Shown one piece after another: positions 35,601 to 50,600 of a stretch of 64,000 bases of DNA; the stretch's first letter is position 1; each line of letters begins with the position of its first letter. Both the position numbers and the translations under genes were made by a program. This DNA is from Hofstenia miamia. Its lineage: Eukaryota > Xenacoelomorpha > Acoela. Below the pieces are notes generated by a model. It had not been told where the DNA came from, did no database searches, and saw only the letters and a list, made by a program, of their open reading frames with translations. The DNA lies in NCBI GenBank assembly GCA_004352715.1, contig SCFE01000059.1, forward strand, positions 1,494,314 to 1,558,313, given 5' to 3'.

Positions 35601-38600
35601 CTCATTGCATTCATTAAAATTCTGAAAATGAAGGCAGTATATAGCAACTTGAATTGATGGCTCAAGAATCGACTTTAAGTAAAATATTGTGTTGCTTAAA
35701 TCACGATAACACTCAAATTTTAATGCATTTCTGGAAACGATATATGAAATTTATATTTCGAGGGACTTGAATTTAAAATTTGAAGAAAGACTAAGAGATT
35801 AATAATTTTTATAATTGTGTAGTTGGCTTCATAATGTTTTGCATTAATCTGTAACTCACTGAGAAAATATTTTTGAACATTCAAAGTGTAAAGATTATAA
35901 CTAAAGTCGGAATGCTTTAAGAAAAAACCTGCAGTTGTAAACTAGTGTCATTGATTGTATCTAGAAAGTAGTTTTCTTTGGATTAATAGTTGAATTGAAG
36001 CACATTCATAAAAGATTTGTAGGTAAATTTCACGAAAATATAAAATATGTTCTTTCTTGAAATGATTTTATTGCTGCACATTTACACCTTTTTCCAACGA
36101 ATTTCAGACGAAGGGCCAATGAATTTCGGAAGTGACATTGAATTTCGAAAATGTGACAATAAAATTCCCACAACTTGCTAATACAATTCGGACAACATGC
36201 TAATGAATTTCTGACAATATGCTAATGAATTACTTAAATTTTTTTAATAATTGTAATATTTTCTCTGATTAATAATAATAATGAAGGACTTTATTACCTG
36301 CTGAAGGCAAACACTACAAAAATATCAAAACAAAAGTCAAGTTTTACGGCAACGAGAACAGTTACAGGAGATGAAGTAAAAGCAGATGGAAGAGTAGATG
36401 AAGTGGGAGAAGGGCTCTAATCTACTAGGAAGTCGTTGTTTCTTATTGTTTTCATATTTTGATATCTCGTAAATGTTTTTTCAATTTTAGGAGTATAAGT
36501 TAGGCTAATTCTAAGTGTTTTTTGGTTTTCGAAATTGCTTATTATCTTATTCATGTAAGTAAAAAAACATCTACATTATTAATTGAGAAACATCTTACAT
36601 TATTAAATAGCACCTACATTAATTCTATGTACATGTAACTCACATGTGTGGGGCTCCCAACTAGAGATGAGTGCGGTGCGTAATATCGCGGTAGCTCAAT
36701 TGCTGTGGTTAGCGGTAGAATTAAAACAACAAGCGGTGGCATAAACGTTATACAGAAAACATGTTTTGTATAAGATTTAAAATCTCAAAAAACTGTTTCT
36801 GAAGCAAAACTAAGAGATTTCACACACAAAATATTAAAATTAATTTTTGCATATTTGATAATTTTATACTACCCCAATAATTTGAACGAAATGACAAAAT
36901 ACCTAAGAAATTGTTTTTAAACCTTTGTTTGAATGATCCATAACCCTAAAAATTAATTCAGAACTGTATCTTTTCTTACGAAGATAAAAATCACCATTAT
37001 TGTGGTATACTGCGGTAAATTTCATTTATTGCGGTGGTTTGCGGTAAAAAAAATTGACACTGCAGTGGAAATAATTTTACCAAGCCTGTAACGCGCTCAT
37101 CTCTACTCCCAGCGTAGCAAGCAAGATGGTACCAACCAGATCTGGCTTTGAAGCCCTCAGTAATTAGATTTTAGGAAAAAACGTTCAGAATGTCAGATGG
37201 GCCTTGTCAACGCCCCTATTATCAGCAGAAGCCTGAGAGCTCCCATGTGGCATGTCAATGTTCGTTCAAGGTTGGGGTGATATCTCTTAATATGCCTTAA
37301 ATGCCAACCTCTACTCTTGTACGCTTTGAAACAGCCTTCGGCTGCACACGCTCAGCATTTAGCATCCGCTTTGGTATTGGAGTTCTGAGTATGGTATGGT
37401 CATCCCTGATATGACGATTCAGTGCTTTCTGGACTGAAAACATACGCGCGCACTCTGTACACCTTAGGTGTCTCATACTGGCATGTGTGAGCTTTGGTAT
37501 TGTTGCAAGGACCGCCCCAGCATTCCTCTTACAAAGCAACTCCGTGTCACCGTGAATTGTCTCTGCTAACCAGTGAGTTACCTAACTGGCATTCTTGAGT
37601 TGAGTACATGATGTGGTCAACGTAGAAAATATCTGATTCTTCCCCAGAGAAACGTCCATTAACCACTGCACATCTAGTACAAGCCGTTTTCCCTAGCACT
37701 GACTCTTTCATGCACTAAAAGTGTGGCTTTAGTCATTTTTAACTCACGGGAGCGGCCACTATCATAGCTATGACTGTGCAACACCACTCGGCTTACAAAT
37801 ATTAATTGCTTACGTGCTACTATTGCATACAATTGTTGGAAAGGTATGAGTCCATGAACCTAGTGGCGCTAGAACTGTAATTAGAGCATCTAGATAGCTC
37901 TGTATTTGTTCCTCCGACCAGCTGAAAAGATAGAGATCTTCAGCATACTCGATGTGCTTAAGGGGGGTGCCACACGATTAGTCTTTAGTCAAAAAACTTT
38001 TTTGACTATAGTCAAAAGACTAACCGTGTGGCATCCCCAAAAAGTGACTTTTGCGGTTTACGATTAGTCAAACTATGAAGTAGAAAGTGTTCTATTTGAA
38101 AATGACTATTAGTCAAAAGACTAACCGTGTGGCACCCCCGAATAGTCAACTTATTGTAATTTTGAAAGAAAATGGGAATTTTGATTTTAAATAACTTTGA
38201 ACTTTCATCTTAAATGTCATTAATAAATAAACAATATAATTACAATCGTGGCCATTAAGATAGGCGCAAATAAACAACTTGTCGAAATGGCTTTGGCGTG
38301 TTTTTAACCCAATTCCATTGGAGAGAGAGAGCTGTTTCAAAGGCTAGTTGATTGCGTAGCTATTTTGAATTTTCTATAAAATTTCAACCTTCTAATTGGG
38401 TTAAATGTTTACATAATTCTTTACATATGCGCTTGTTTATGAGTGTCAATTAACTATTCAATACACATTCGTAAGCGTAGAGTATGAGGCCAATTAATAC
38501 ATCATCCGAACTGTTACCCGTCACCTGAAGTTGAAATGTAATTATAGCGACTCCACTTAGTAATTTTTGTAGATGTATATGCAATGCAATTTACGCAGAA

Positions 38601-41600
38601 ACCTCTTTTGACTATAAGTCAAAATCTTTGACTAATAGTCAAATTTTTTGACTAATAGACAAAAGAATGCAAAACCGCAATTTTGACTATAGTCAAAAGA
38701 CTAATCGTGTGGCACCCCCTTAAGTTCTACACAATTTTGTCCGAAGAAAGAGTTGAAAATTCTTTTTTGGGTTCCATGGAGTCCTCACTGATCAGATAGT
38801 AGAAAAGGCGGTTAAATAAGCACGGGCTGAGGACACATCCATGTCGGATTCCACATTCAGGCTTAAAACTTCCTTGTGGGTGTTCGCCGCAAATGTGTGC
38901 AAGTGTGTATCAACTTGTACTGCTAATTCATTATCGTTCGGCTGCTGTTTCCCCTTAAAGGCTCGCTGTTGACCATAGAAGAGGCAGTCCAGAGCATACA
39001 CATGCTCGCACTGAGCCCTTGACCAGGGTTAAAGTGTATGTTTTGCTAATCCAGATCACGCCTCGAGGAGGTTGTAAGAGACCCTTGATCTTAATCATAG
39101 CATAATGGCCCTCCTTTTGGTTTTCGCCAGAGTGCTATATTGCGCTTGATAGATCCGTCAGTGATCCAACTCACATGTACTAAATTTGACAACTTTGTTT
39201 ATAAGTTTATTGCGTTGGTAGATTAGTATTTATAATAATTCATATTTTTGTGTTATTTTCTCACGCCCTGCTCAAACAGGCCTGGGCGTTCAGGAATTAG
39301 GGTCCAAAGTGTAAATTCTGTTCGAAGTCTTGCTGACAACTTATATCATAATTATTTCTTTACCGTTGAATATTGAATATTTTTACCATGACATTTCATA
39401 ATTCCAACAGTTATTATGATAATTACTTATATTTTCCCCACTGTATAAAAGTACGTATATGTATCTGAATGATACGTAATACTGAATTATGTCAATGTGT
39501 TGTATATGAGAATATATATGTATACATTTAATTTAATATTTAACAAAAGTGGCAAATTTAAAAATTCAAGCAATACTACATTGAGACAAGATATTGCAAT
39601 AGTATCCTAACTGCAGCATGACTCCATAACATCGAGGAATGTATGAAAATGACGAAACAAGAGTTCTGATATTGAATTAGCATGAAGAGGTTTTTATCGG
39701 CATGTTGACAGATATGTAGTAAAAGCTAAGAATGGCGAACCCTTTGACCGAGAGGCGGATAAAGAAAAAAATTTTAAAGGGGACCCAATGTAAAGTGTTA
39801 ATTGCATAATTAGGTTTTTTGATAGTGTACACAGTACTGAATTTTTAATTTTTTAAATTCATCACTATACACCGACCCACCATGTACTGACTCCAGACAT
39901 AGGCCTATAGAATTTGTGCAAGTTTTCAAATTTCAACTTGCGCTTTAATAATTGCATGTTGTGTTAAGAGATTTTTTGCATTATGCGCTACAAAATTTTT
40001 AGTGTATTTTCAATGGCATAAGATTAGGCAAATTCCAAAATTTTCACCTAATAATATGAGTGCACGTTATCGTCAAATTCAATCAACATTGTTAAATATG
40101 GTGATAAAATTTGTGAAAATCAACCTACTCAAAAATGTAAAGCTCTTGCTAAAATAAACAGATTTTAAAAAATATTGTGCTTAGTTTTTGGAGAAGGGTG
40201 CATGATGTTCAAATATGTGCCTTAGGGTGTGATTATTTTAATTTTTCAAATTATTATAATCAGCATGGGATTTTAGTTTGAGGTTTTTTTACATATACTT
40301 CAAAAAATTGAATAGTTATGGTTTTTAGAAGAAAACATCACGCTTTCTTTTAAAAAATGATTTACAGAATGAATACATATCATGATTTCACATTAAACCA
40401 ATGATAATTATTTTTGTATGTATATAAACTTGTTTAAATGTCAAATTGGTATTCAAATTATACATACAATGCAATTAAAATACGTACAAGCTAAAGTAGT
40501 AGTGTGTTTGTGCAGGTAAAAAGGTAATTGGCATAACAAGAAAGTAACTGCAAATAAAATGCTTTTCATTTCAACCGCACACTTTGAAAAGTTAAAAAAT
40601 TGTAAAAAAAATAGTCTTCAAAATACTCTAGATGAGTTGTCTAGGCTTCCAACACAACAACAAGTACTTGATAGGTTTACCACACTTGCTTCTGAAGCAA
40701 AAAATGATAAAGGAACGCATTAAATTAATTGTACAACAGCTTATAAAACTATGGAAGATATTTGATTTTCCAATGATTAATGAATTGTCAATTCTTAGAA
40801 AGGTGCAGTTTGGTAAACCAAAAAAATCTCATTTAAAAAAATCAAAACACTAGATTTTCATAAGATACTATTTCATATAACTAAAGGCAATGGATTCCGA
40901 AAGAGCTCAGAGGACAAAAAATTGAATTTTTTGCAAAAATAAATAAAATGGGTATTACATTTTGATGGCTAAAAAATTAATGGTATTGAGCATCAAGTTG
41001 TGCTAAAAAACCCTTTGAGAAGTACAACTAAAATTTTAATATTAGAAAACTGAGAGCAGAAACAATTTGTGATGCAATATTTACAACCCTTGAAGAGTAT
41101 GATTTACGGAATTCAATCAATGTTATTATATTTGATACAACAAATATAAACACTGACAAATCTAAAGGAGTTTTTACAAAAATTCAGAAAAAAATGGAAA
41201 GCATGAAAATTAAGAAGCCTCTATTTTTCGGATGTCAGCATTATGTACTTGATCTGGCACTGGATGGATTACTATTTTGGTGGTAGTACTAGTAGCCCAA
41301 ATATATGCTATGGATTTCTAAAACTTGTTCAATAAAATTTATGATCAACTCCAATTAGATTTTGATAATTCTGGAGAAGATATGGATTTTGAAAATGTAT
41401 TGGCTGTAAGATTTATTTTCAAACACTACCAAATATATACAATGCCCGCTGGAATTCCATAGCAATATTTTTATTACTTGCTTTTATACTAGATGCTGAA
41501 TGTTGGCAACTGTATGCTGGAGTTGCACACTACATCTGTGGTACTTGGAGTGAGGCATGGTTTTCACCAATGTAGTTTGTTGGAGGTTAAAAGAAAGGCT

Positions 41601-44600
41601 GCTTCTTGAGTGTGGAAAATACCCTTAGTCTTGTGCAACAATTAACAAGTTTTGGTGCAATAGAAGGACTATCACAGATTTTGAATGATCCAACTGGTGT
41701 GCAGAATGAGCAATGAAACTTTTACAGGATTTTAAACCATTTTGTAAAAATAAGCACACATTAACCTTAAAGTTTTAGTTAACAAATATAATATAAACCG
41801 TTAAGGTCTGAGTTGTTGTTTTCACGATCAAATTGTTTAAATGGGAGATCATTTCTATGTTTGGATTAAAGCGTGAATTTTTTGGGAAATTTCTCATTTT
41901 TATTATTATTTTTGCATATAATATGCAAAAAGTCATTTCAAAATGCTATGCTAATATTAGGTTACAAATTACTCACACCCCTAATGTGCATACTATTGAA
42001 TTTGAATACAAAAAATTTTAGCAAGCTTATTGAGTATCGTCAAATGGGGAAATAGAAATGGTAGACAAGGAGGAAATTTTATTTAATAATTTAATTTAAT
42101 TTAATAATATTCATATTTTTATTGAAATTTAATATCAATATCTATGTCACATTATAGTGTAAAATTTGAATGAAATACATTTTACAAATATCCGATTTTT
42201 TTGCACAATTTTAATAAATTTTTCTTATTTTAGAGGGGGCTCGGGCCTCTCGCCCCACCACCGCCCTTGCTTTGATCATCACGAATGTTTTCATCATGTT
42301 TAAAACGATTCCTTTTTAACCATTCTTGTTTTTTTGATAAATAAAATGCACCGAGTCGATAATCAAATTATGACAGTGCTAGCTTTAACCGGAATTGGAC
42401 ATTTTATTTGGTTTTTTATAAGGAATTTAATAAAATTCTCTTTGATATAAAGTGCTGGGATCCAATAAAATATAAATAGATAAAAATATTTACAAGACAT
42501 CAAGAAATGAGAATAAGAAGCAATGAGATCCTAGTACAGTAATAAGAAAAATTATACCTTTAAGAAAGATATCCGAAATTCATTGGCATGTTGTCAAACA
42601 TTCATTAGGATGTTTTCCGAATTTTCGAAATCCGTTGGAAAGGGGTAGTTGTAGTAGGCAACCCTAAATTATCATCGATTCCTGAAGCAATTGAAAAAAG
42701 TAAAGCATTTTTATAGCAGCAGAAGTTTCAAATCTTATGTCAGTTCGAGTTTTCAAACGTGTTCTAAAAAGAAACGCGAGAAAAGTAGGTAAAGCGTTTA
42801 GTAGAACACATCATAAATATAGAATATATTAAAATATCCCGACTTCTATGCAAAGTTCGCATTTAGTTGTTTTTTATTTACTTTGCTCATTGCTAAATTT
42901 ATCATTTAAACTTCTAATTATAGTTGTTTTTCTGAGTAATATTTCCGGTTTAGGTGAGAAAGTCATGGTCTGGTTTAAAAATGTTTAATAGATTGATCTA
43001 AAGCAAATTTATTCTTTCCTCTAGTGAAAAAAACAACCTATGTGAGTATTAATAGGTATATGGAAAGGTATTTTATCATTATACAAAAAGCTTGCTAATT
43101 TATTAGTTAATAAGTGACTATTCCTTAATTTCATCATCTACAATAAGTTTAAGGGAAAGACTGCTCTATGTGCGCATTGGACTATTTTTTCATATAATTG
43201 TTCTATCTAACCATGCAACAATGACAGTATACCAGTAGAAAAAATATATAGTTAGCTATTAGCTGACAGAAATATTGTATTTTTAGCTGTAAATCCAATA
43301 ATTTAGGGTAAAGGTCTTATACACGCGTAATTATAACTAATTACAAAGAAACATTGAGACTAGTATTATACCTGAAGTTAGCAAGCTTCAAACAGAAAAG
43401 CCTTCTTTCCTGAAAACAGTAAAATATGCATATACCGTGTTTTTCATTTTATTTTATCTGTTTTGTTTAAAAAGTATGCAATTTCTGATGCTTTATTACA
43501 TAAAACAGTACAAAAACACAATGTGCGACCATGTTTGGAAATTAGTGGATTTTGCCTAAATCAACAGAGGACGACTATTTGTAATTAAAATAATACCCCA
43601 TAGTGGTTTACTTTTTTCTACTATTTACTAGATAAGTAATTTTTTATCATAAGTTGCAAAGTCAAATAAGATAGTCTTAGTTTTTTTATTTACGAAATAT
43701 TTACTATTTCGTACTTATTTGGCAATGTTTGACAGAAATCAATTAAATGTTATCTGAATAATTTTACTCAAATTTACAATGTCTTAAATACTGGTACAAT
43801 AAATGGGTCTAGTATTTTCTAATATTGATTTAATTGAGAAGTAAACTTTTATTATTTTAGATTTATTTTCTGTTCTGATGCCTATTGGTCCCTTGAACAT
43901 TTTGGTGAAAATTGCTCAATCGCGCAAGGAGCCCCTTTTCAGCTCACTCGTTTATTCATGTACGTACAATATTTTTGTCTCCAATTAGTATTTCAACTTT
44001 CAGGTGCACTGATTCATTTTTTGTGAAATTTACGATTATAATAAACACTTAAAGGTTTCTGTTCTACTGTGAAATTCTGTTAATGAAATATTTTGCACTC
44101 GACTGACCCGCCTTTAGCAAATATCTTGGTGGTAAAATTGAGGTAGGCATTAATTTCGTAAAAAGGTTTTCTAAACTTGTCTCAAGATGGCGTCTTGGGA
44201 TTACTATTTCTGCATTTGAGGCCATTTTGATTTGAATTCGCTTGTGTTTTAGCGCAAATAATCGTTAATTGAGGTTTGATAAATCAGTTTCATATACTAA
44301 CCCATGATGGCAATAATTGAACTGTTTTTTACTGAGGACTTACAAATAATAAATGCCTTGATGATATCTTACTTCACTTATGTGACGAAGTTTTAATATA
44401 TATTTGTGCATTTTGAACATTGCTTATGGCTTTTGAATGTCTAATTATGAAATTTAAGTTTTTGAATATGAATTTTAAATTTCTGAATTGATTTGAGTAT
44501 TAGATTGAAATTTTACTTGTAATTTTATACTTCAAAATTTCCGTATCAGTTCCCTTGCCAAGGTCGGAATACAAACGAAATTTAGTTAGGTAACAGAAGA

Positions 44601-47600
44601 CAAATTCAAATTTAAGAAATATATATACTGTAACATGGGAAATTGTTTCTGTTATAACAAAGTTAAATATAACAGAATTCTTATTTAATATTTGTGACAA
44701 AGTAAATACGAAATTTTGCCTAAGACACTTAGAACTATCACATTCGAAACAAACAGAGTGAAACTCCTTTTAATAAATAGCACCACAACTTGAAGACTCA
44801 TAATTCAATTGTAAAACAACTGTTTGTATCACAGAGTCAAGAACGTAGTTAAGATTAACAAATTAACAAAGTATATGTAATTGCAAGCTTGTCCAGGGAG
44901 ATATACAAAACATTTAAGTGAAACCTACAAATAATCATTTTCCGAAAAAGCTTTTGGCACAGAAGCACCGTTCGTTGAGAACTATTTAGCTAAACGTAAA
45001 GGTGAATTTCGAAGCATCTGGGTTTTAATCAAAAGGCTACATTTGACAGCAAAACTAGTAGTTAGCTCGTTGATTAATCTACAGATAAAACAAATCCAAA
45101 TCAACATTGAATTCTCCAATATTAAATGTGGAAATGATGTAGTGTAATTTATTTATAACTATAAATTAGTGCTGTGTGGATAAGCTAATTTACTAACGCT
45201 GCCCGCCTATTTTTTAAGCTCATATCTGTATTAAAGGAGTTTGGGATTTGGTGTCTGGTCCTGCAGGGATCGTACTGAAAATGAAACTTCGAGACTACCT
45301 ACGAAACGGGAATAGGACCAACTGTTACCGTACCAGATACCTATGTGTTCATAATACCAAGAAATCTCACCCTAGTATTTTTTACATTTCATTTATTTAA
45401 AAACATGCAGTTTGTAGTTACTTTGACGTGTTAGGCATCAGCTACAATTGATTAAACCAACTTTAATCAATATCTAGGTAATAATTGTTGTCTACAGTAG
45501 TTTGAACTGACCAAAATTTTGAATGCTGATTTTTTGGAAGAATGTCAACTAAGAACACTTTTGTAAATAATTTGCATTGCCATTTCTAGTTCTAACGCCA
45601 AGTCTTAATAAGTCTATAGACATTGATGCACACGTTGCCGGGCCACGAGTTGGGAAATTACGGGCCCAATAAAATGAATTGTAACAACCTTGTAAATATA
45701 AATAAATTTTCGCCTATACCTGCTATCATTTATTAATAAATGGATAGGTAAAAAGGAGATCTGTTAAAGAGTTGGACCAATTAAGTGCATGCATATTGGG
45801 ATTATTAAATTACTCTCTTTTATGTTAATCATAATTCTTGTTCGTAATTTACTTAATCACGTGCCACCCAAGCTATTTCTGCTCAGTCAGAAAGAGATTT
45901 TAATCAAATTGGACTTACTGTTACCGCCAAAAGATTTAGAGTCGAGCCCAAGACAATTGATGATGGCGAACTTTTAGATAGCTGCCATAAAGCAAAGTTT
46001 ATAAAGTCTTAATTTTGTTTTTAGATTTACTTGCGTTGTTCGAGAAAATGCTAATTTATAAATAAAAAATCAGCAGAAAAATTAATGTGTTGAAAATGGA
46101 TCAATAAATTTTGACGAGCCGAAAACGGGCCTGAAATAATAGTTTAGTGGTCGGGCCTGAAAAATTCGGCCTGTGTCAATTTCTGACTATAACTTGTTCA
46201 GCTGGTTTAACTATTACAGATCAGTGTTAATGGCTGGACGCACACCACATCAACGAATTTTTGGTTTTGAGAGACTAAATCTTTTGTCATATACACAGTA
46301 TAATTTTTGTAGCCAAGTTAATATCTTCTAATCTGATATATGGTAACAAAATTAAAGCTGCTACCGACTACTGGACCTAACAGAGAATGAGCCCACAATT
46401 AATTTTTCAGTACCTGGGTTAAAGAAATTTTTTTTCTCCTGACCGGTACCAAAAATAATTGCTTGCACGTACCTCTAATCTGTACCCATCTGGGGGCGGC
46501 TACGGGTAGACTTATTTGCATTCTATATTGAGTATTTTTAATTATTTTTTCTCTCAACACAAAACTTATAAATAGAATGTTGAAAAATTTTAGATACATA
46601 TAATGAACTTGAATTTTGTTCGAAATTTTATTGAAAATTCTTAAATATATTTGTTAGCAGCTGGGAAAATTTTGTTTTCACGTACGAGTAAGAAAATATT
46701 TTTTGCATTAAAAATTGCTATAACTGCACATCACTAATATTCAATTCTCACATAGTTTAATACTAGGTTTAAGTAAAAAACATGAAAATTGCAACTGTTA
46801 GTACATTTAAAAAACAGAATAAGCGATAGAGTACTTTAATATTTTTCTGCTGCACGTTAACCATTAGCTCATCTCCTCAAAACTACTGCAGTAGTGGAGT
46901 TTCAATCTTGTGTGTGTGTAAAATTACATCCTAAAGATAAACTAATAATACATTATGAATATTTTGTATTCAAAAACTTCACTTCAGTTTGTCTTTAATA
47001 ACAAAGGTAATTTAAATTCGTGTTCAAAGACAAATTCCCAATGTGGCCTCCATAAAATTGGTTAATTTTACAACATATGTTCTGCATTTTTTGGTACTTA
47101 ACCGTAAAACGTGTACCCGTACCCGCACTGTTCACATTAATTTTAATGAGGGGGGTTGGATTTAAGCCCGCACATGGGCTTATGCTATCTCTAGATAAAA
47201 TTACCGGGCTAACCGGAAGCATTATAATTATAGTCATGATCGTAGTATGCCGGTAAGTTTGGTGATTCAAGGCTATTAATCTATTAACTTAAAACGATTG
47301 CTTTGTGAAATTTTAACAAGTTATGCGTTGTGGGAATTAGATCGTTCTAAGTATTTAATCAATTTTTGTTGATATATTTATAATTTAAGACATTCGAATA
47401 TGAATTCATGAAATTACAAATTTTTACTATTTCGAAATCTTACACATCGATAATACTGAGCAAAAAAACCGTTTATTAATCATGTAATTGTTTCATTCTC
47501 CTCATGATAAAATTGTTTAACATGGAAAGTTCGATAAATCGTATTTTTGAGTTGTCGGCCTGAAATGTTATTTTGCTTATGTTGCTTAACCCTATATGGA

Positions 47601-50600
47601 CCAATTTTTTTTGCATCTGGTTTTTATGCATTTGTTTACATCTGAGAAGTAGACCTCGTGACAAGAGTTTGAACGAAACAATTCGAATAACTACACTCGT
47701 CTTTTGTAGCCACGGTTGTGTCCCGTTTATTTAATAACCACATGTGAAAAAAATATTCTGATTATATTTATAACATCAATGTTTTTCTAATGTCGCTGAG
47801 GAACACATTTGGTTCATATAGGGTTAAGTGTGTGCAATTGATTAGAAAATTTCCAATTGACCTTTTCTACCATATATCATTATTTAATAACTCTTGCTTC
47901 CGCCTTCCTGCAGTCAATTGAATGAGTACAATTTTATTTTTGATGATCTAAGTCGGAAGCCTAATTTTGATTGCATCGTTCATCAATACTGTCTATTTAG
48001 CAATCATTTACATGGCGGATTCAACAATTGATGAGGTGGTTGAGGATTCTCAGGAACATTTGCGTGAGTATTCGATTTGAATTTAGTAGGATGTTCCAAT
48101 TAATTATTATATTGAATACATAATTGGTTTGAAGTATTTTCTGAAAGTGTTCCCTGCATATATAATCAACTAATTGAATTTTGACATATTTATTGTCCTT
48201 GCCAAATGGGATCGGACACGCAAAACTGAACCGTCAATCGAAAGCGAATATTTCTTTTATAGTTTTTGTATGAGTTTTTTAACCATTGTCAGATTGGTCA
48301 ATTCAAGCTATTCCGACGCTATCTTTGGATTTTATCAGTTGACAATAATGGACGAGATACCGTTTGTCAAACATGAGCTCTCCCCTGCTGAAAAAATTCT
48401 AATTGTGCGAGTACATCAGTATTTCATTAAAGAAAAGCATGAAGGAAAGGCAGGATCTCAAAGACCAGTACGGAAGCGTGTAGCTGAAGCGCTAGGCTTC
48501 TCAACAAATACTGTTGCTAGGACTATTGCTCAGTGGAACAAGAATAAGGATCCATCATTTTCAGATGAAACCCCCTGTATGCTACTCTGCTACTCTAACT
48601 ACCTTTCTACGCCAAACTTTAAAGGCATTATTCGAAACATTCAATGCTTATCGCTTCTAAATTAAATGTAGTTTCTAAAATATATGGATGGTTCAGCAAA
48701 TTCGAAATTTTGTACTTTTGACGACTGTTTAACCGGTGTCAGATCCCAAATGGCGAGGACAATAATTATGGTAACGCAATGTAAGACCTGTAATATTCTC
48801 AATATAGTTATTTGAATAATCTTCAGCAACAGAGTTCGTCGACATTAGGATTTAAATGTATTAGTATATGACATGGTAAATACACTAAGTAATGTATCAA
48901 AGCCAATGCATGATATAGTGATGCGCTTCTGCTATGTAACACATATGTGCTTGTTACAGTATTTCCCGAATATACAGTAAGCACAAAATTACTTATTGGC
49001 ATAGTTCGTAGCCACTTATTTTTTAATAAGACATGGTTGGGAATCTATGTACATCTATGCTTCTTTGGCTTATATGCATTGTCATTAGATTTGAAATTAG
49101 GTGCATTACACATTTTGGACATTAGAATAAGGTGAATTTTCAATGATCAACAACTGTGTTCCATTTCGCAGCTAAAAGGCAAAATGATTTTCACGATAAG
49201 CTAGACAATTGCCCCGAGCCTCCTTGGAATGGCTAGGAAATTTTAACAACATGACAAGAAACTGCAGGCATTGGTGAGGCAAAATTGTGCCTATTCTCAC
49301 TCTTGCTTTACAGTAATAGTGGTAAAAATTCTACTTTTACCATATTCAGGTCAAAAATGGGTTGGGTTAATTTTATAAGTAGTGTGGTTTATAATTATCG
49401 AAAAATATTATGTATTGTTTTGGTTAAACTGCTTAAATTTCAGTATAAAAACGTTTACTTTTTAGTATTATTAATATATTTTAAAGTTTATATAATTGGC
49501 ATAATGCAAAAACCTAAAGAACTTTTGAAATCATTATATGTTTGGGACACATTTTGACAAATTTGCCATTGAATTAAGCACAATTAAAACTCACGAGAAC
49601 TTGGGGATTAGTTCAACTTATCCTGACTCATTTACAACTCTGCCATAGTTGCACTGTGTATAGCGGGAGCCTGTCTAACACATCTTTCAAAGTATAATGT
49701 ATCAAAACAACGACAATATTTGTTGTACTTTAGAAGCTCTTTGTTTTTCATCATCAGTACACAGCCCCGGAATTTTCCTCATTTTATGTATCATGTTCTT
49801 TGAATAAACTGTCAGATACAAGGTGGTCTTGGTGATTTGGAGCAGTTTTGCTTGTTTTAGGACAATTTACTTTAGTGATTTCGACTAAAAACGCTGTTAA
49901 GCATTAGCTTATACTACAGCCGGAATAGAGTTGATCACAGTTGAATCACAGGTTATTTCCTAACTTCGATGCTTTGATAACTTTGAACTGGTGACCGATG
50001 ATTTTTCTGTCTATAGATCAACGCATTAACTTTTTTTGAACGGTTGCCTTGACTATTGACGTATAAGTACGAAATTTGATTTATCTACTAAACGATCTTT
50101 TTGCCTCGTGAGATCTCCTTCGATGAAATTGTAAACGAGAAACCCTTATAGTTACCAAAATTTGGACAATTGAAGAACACTTTTGTTCATTGCTTTAAAA
50201 ACTGGAAAAATCCAAGGTCAATGTGTTTCTTGCTATTGTTGAAGATGTTTCTGTAGACAACAGCTTGAAACAACAGAAACGATTGACTATATAAATTTTC
50301 AGTTCATAATCTGGCAGATGCTTCTTTGACATTTTTTCTTGATACAAGGATGGGGCTACCAACTTTCTGCTTTGCCTTTCAGGGGCACCTTAATACCAAA
50401 GCATTGCAAAATGGATGCACAACAGAAAATATGTATTCTGTTGAAAATTCTAGTCATTAAATGCAAGCACGTTATTCTACAGCTAAGGTCAATTTGGAAT
50501 TGATTTGAAAAGTGAATCACTGAAGCACAAATGGTTCTTAATTTTATAAGCAGATTGAGCAGCAATTCCTATAGTAAAATGATGTCACTGTCCTTATCAT

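Larger units (their letters stand above)
36087..42644 (+). mobile_element. Candidate large transposon with inverted arrays of a 22-bp motif
   Basis: The left array (36087-36237) begins CCTTTTTCCAACGAATTTC and carries about six units like ATGCTAATGAATTTCTGACA. The right array (42567-42644), read inward, begins CCTTTCCAACGGATTTC and carries about three units of the same motif. The arrays are inverted relative to each other. The interior contains a transposase-like pseudogene (40632-41740, + strand) and is itself hit by a hAT MITE, LINE sequence and a TTAA MITE. No target duplication was identified; the arrays could also be the ends of two separate elements. Confidence 0.4.
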
